Shown piece by piece: positions 63,320-64,000 of a DNA stretch of 64,000 bases. The notes beneath the pieces were generated by a model. It searched no databases. It worked only from the letters and a program-made list of their open reading frames with translations, and was not told the origin of the DNA. Numbering within the stretch: position 1 is the stretch's first letter; each line of letters begins with the position of its first letter. The position numbers and the translations under genes are program-made. Source of the DNA: Planctomycetales bacterium 71-10 (lineage in GTDB: Bacteria; Planctomycetota; Planctomycetia; Isosphaerales; Isosphaeraceae); the NCBI GenBank assembly GCA_001898385.1, contig MKTT01000078.1:1-64000 (forward strand), in the 5' to 3' direction.

Positions 63320-64000
63320 TCAGTCGCCCTCGTCGAGCGGCATGGACGAAAGGCCCCACCCGCGTCGGATCCAGCGGGCCATCAATTCCGACCGCGATTC
63401 GACTCCGAAGTGGGCGAAGATCCGCCGGACGTAGAAGTTCACCGTATGCCGGCTCAACTCCAGGCGCGCGGCGATCTGCTTGTCACCGTCCCCTTCCAGC
63501 AGGCATCGCAACACCTGCCGCGCCCTCGGCGCCAGGTCGTCCGGCGACGGCTCGTGATATCCCGCCAGCGGCCCTTCGATCTGCGAAACGATCTGCGAAT
63601 GCAACTCCGCCACGATCGTCCGGGCGCGGGGGGTGAAGTCGGGCTCCCTCGCCGGACGGACCAGGAAGAAGGCGTTAATGAGGCCCTTCCGATTCATGGG
63701 CAGGATGCAGTACATCATCGCATCCCCACCCATAGACCTATGATAATTCCGATAATAGTCGGATCCGTACCAATCGCGCCCGGAAATGAGATCGGCCCGA
63801 GTCAGCGCCGGCCCGTATCCCCGTCGCAACGCTTCGAAGTACGGGACGATCATCGGCTGATAGTCGCTCCCCCTGGTCACGAACTCTACATGGACCGCAT
63901 CCCACGCGGAGCGGTCGAAGCCCCCCTCCCATCCCCTGTCGGTCACCCCTCCGACCCGTATGGCGTCGATCGGAAGATCCATATCCCAACGTGCGTCGTA
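63320..64000 (-). CDS. LuxR-type transcriptional regulator (5' end outside window)
   Basis: The 226 visible residues end with a LuxR-type helix-turn-helix: LAPRARQVLRCLLEGDGDKQ, IAARLELSRHTVNFYVRRIF and GVESRSELMARW. The N-terminal part (HVEFVTRGSDYQPMIVPYFE, MMYCILPMNRKGLINAFFLV) looks like a GAF- or PAS-like sensor domain. The frame remains open to base 64000, so the true start is likely further right; ATG 63982 is possible but lacks a clear ribosome binding site. It may control the neighbouring transporter, which is inference. Confidence 0.75.
   Translation of the reverse strand, partial: YDARWDMDLPIDAIRVGGVTDRGWEGGFDRSAWDAVHVEFVTRGSDYQPMIVPYFEALRRGYGPALTRADLISGRDWYGSDYYRNYHRSMGGDAMMYCILPMNRKGLINAFFLVRPAREPDFTPRARTIVAELHSQIVSQIEGPLAGYHEPSPDDLAPRARQVLRCLLEGDGDKQIAARLELSRHTVNFYVRRIFAHFGVESRSELMARWIRRGWGLSSMPLDEGD

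Overview
The window looks like chromosomal DNA of a planctomycete, most likely of the Isosphaeraceae (Singulisphaera/Paludisphaera/Tautonia-like). This is inferred from several things seen together: very high GC, three DUF1559 proteins with type IV pilin-like N-termini, three PEP-CTERM proteins, three surface proteins carrying an N-terminal LEDRxLL-type motif, sigma factors fused to membrane and carboxypeptidase-regulatory domains, a PknB-type kinase with a long TPR tail, and a CAPSR sulfatase. I saw no rRNA, tRNA, CRISPR array, phage module or intact insertion sequence. The only transposase is a 3' fragment at the left edge.

Layout. 1-5.5 kb: transposase remnant, palindromic repeat, DUF434 protein, two tandem surface-protein paralogues with matching hairpin leaders, and a PEP-CTERM protein. 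5.6-9.2 kb: DUF1559/lipoprotein pair, ECF sigma factor and small secreted proteins. 9.2-12.8 kb: secreted beta-propeller-like protein, then two sugar-nucleotide enzymes (RmlB-like and GDP-deoxymannose reductase-like). 12.9-20.8 kb: sigma-membrane fusion protein, degenerate alpha/beta hydrolase, sulfatase, HD phosphohydrolase. 20.9-33.3 kb: polysaccharide deacetylase, MFS transporter, GH63/MGH1-type glycosidase, ABC exporter pair, squalene-cyclase-repeat protein, DUF5010 glycosidase-like protein. 33.6-39.9 kb: PEP-CTERM proteins, SurE with a nearby broken copy of its 3' end, an RLIG1-like RNA ligase, a dockerin surface protein, an HdeD-like membrane protein. 40-49.9 kb: second DUF1559/lipoprotein pair, L-serine dehydratase, zinc-ribbon protein, LarE, metallophosphoesterase, second sigma-membrane fusion, SUMF1-like protein. 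50-64 kb: DUF4965-type glutaminase-like protein, two retropepsin-PDZ proteins, lipoprotein, giant Ser/Thr kinase, third DUF1559/lipoprotein pair, OFA-type MFS transporter, and a LuxR-type regulator cut by the right edge.

Much of the content concerns the cell envelope and polysaccharides: sulfatase, deacetylase, glycosidases, sugar-nucleotide synthesis, pilin-like and anchored surface proteins. These genes lie singly or in pairs rather than in one large operon. The most notable items are the RLIG1/C12orf29-like RNA ligase, two families of palindromic intergenic repeats (one MITE-like, with two copies in opposite orientation), duplicated structured leaders in front of the tandem surface proteins, a T-tract hairpin in a DUF1559 leader, and the surE remnant.
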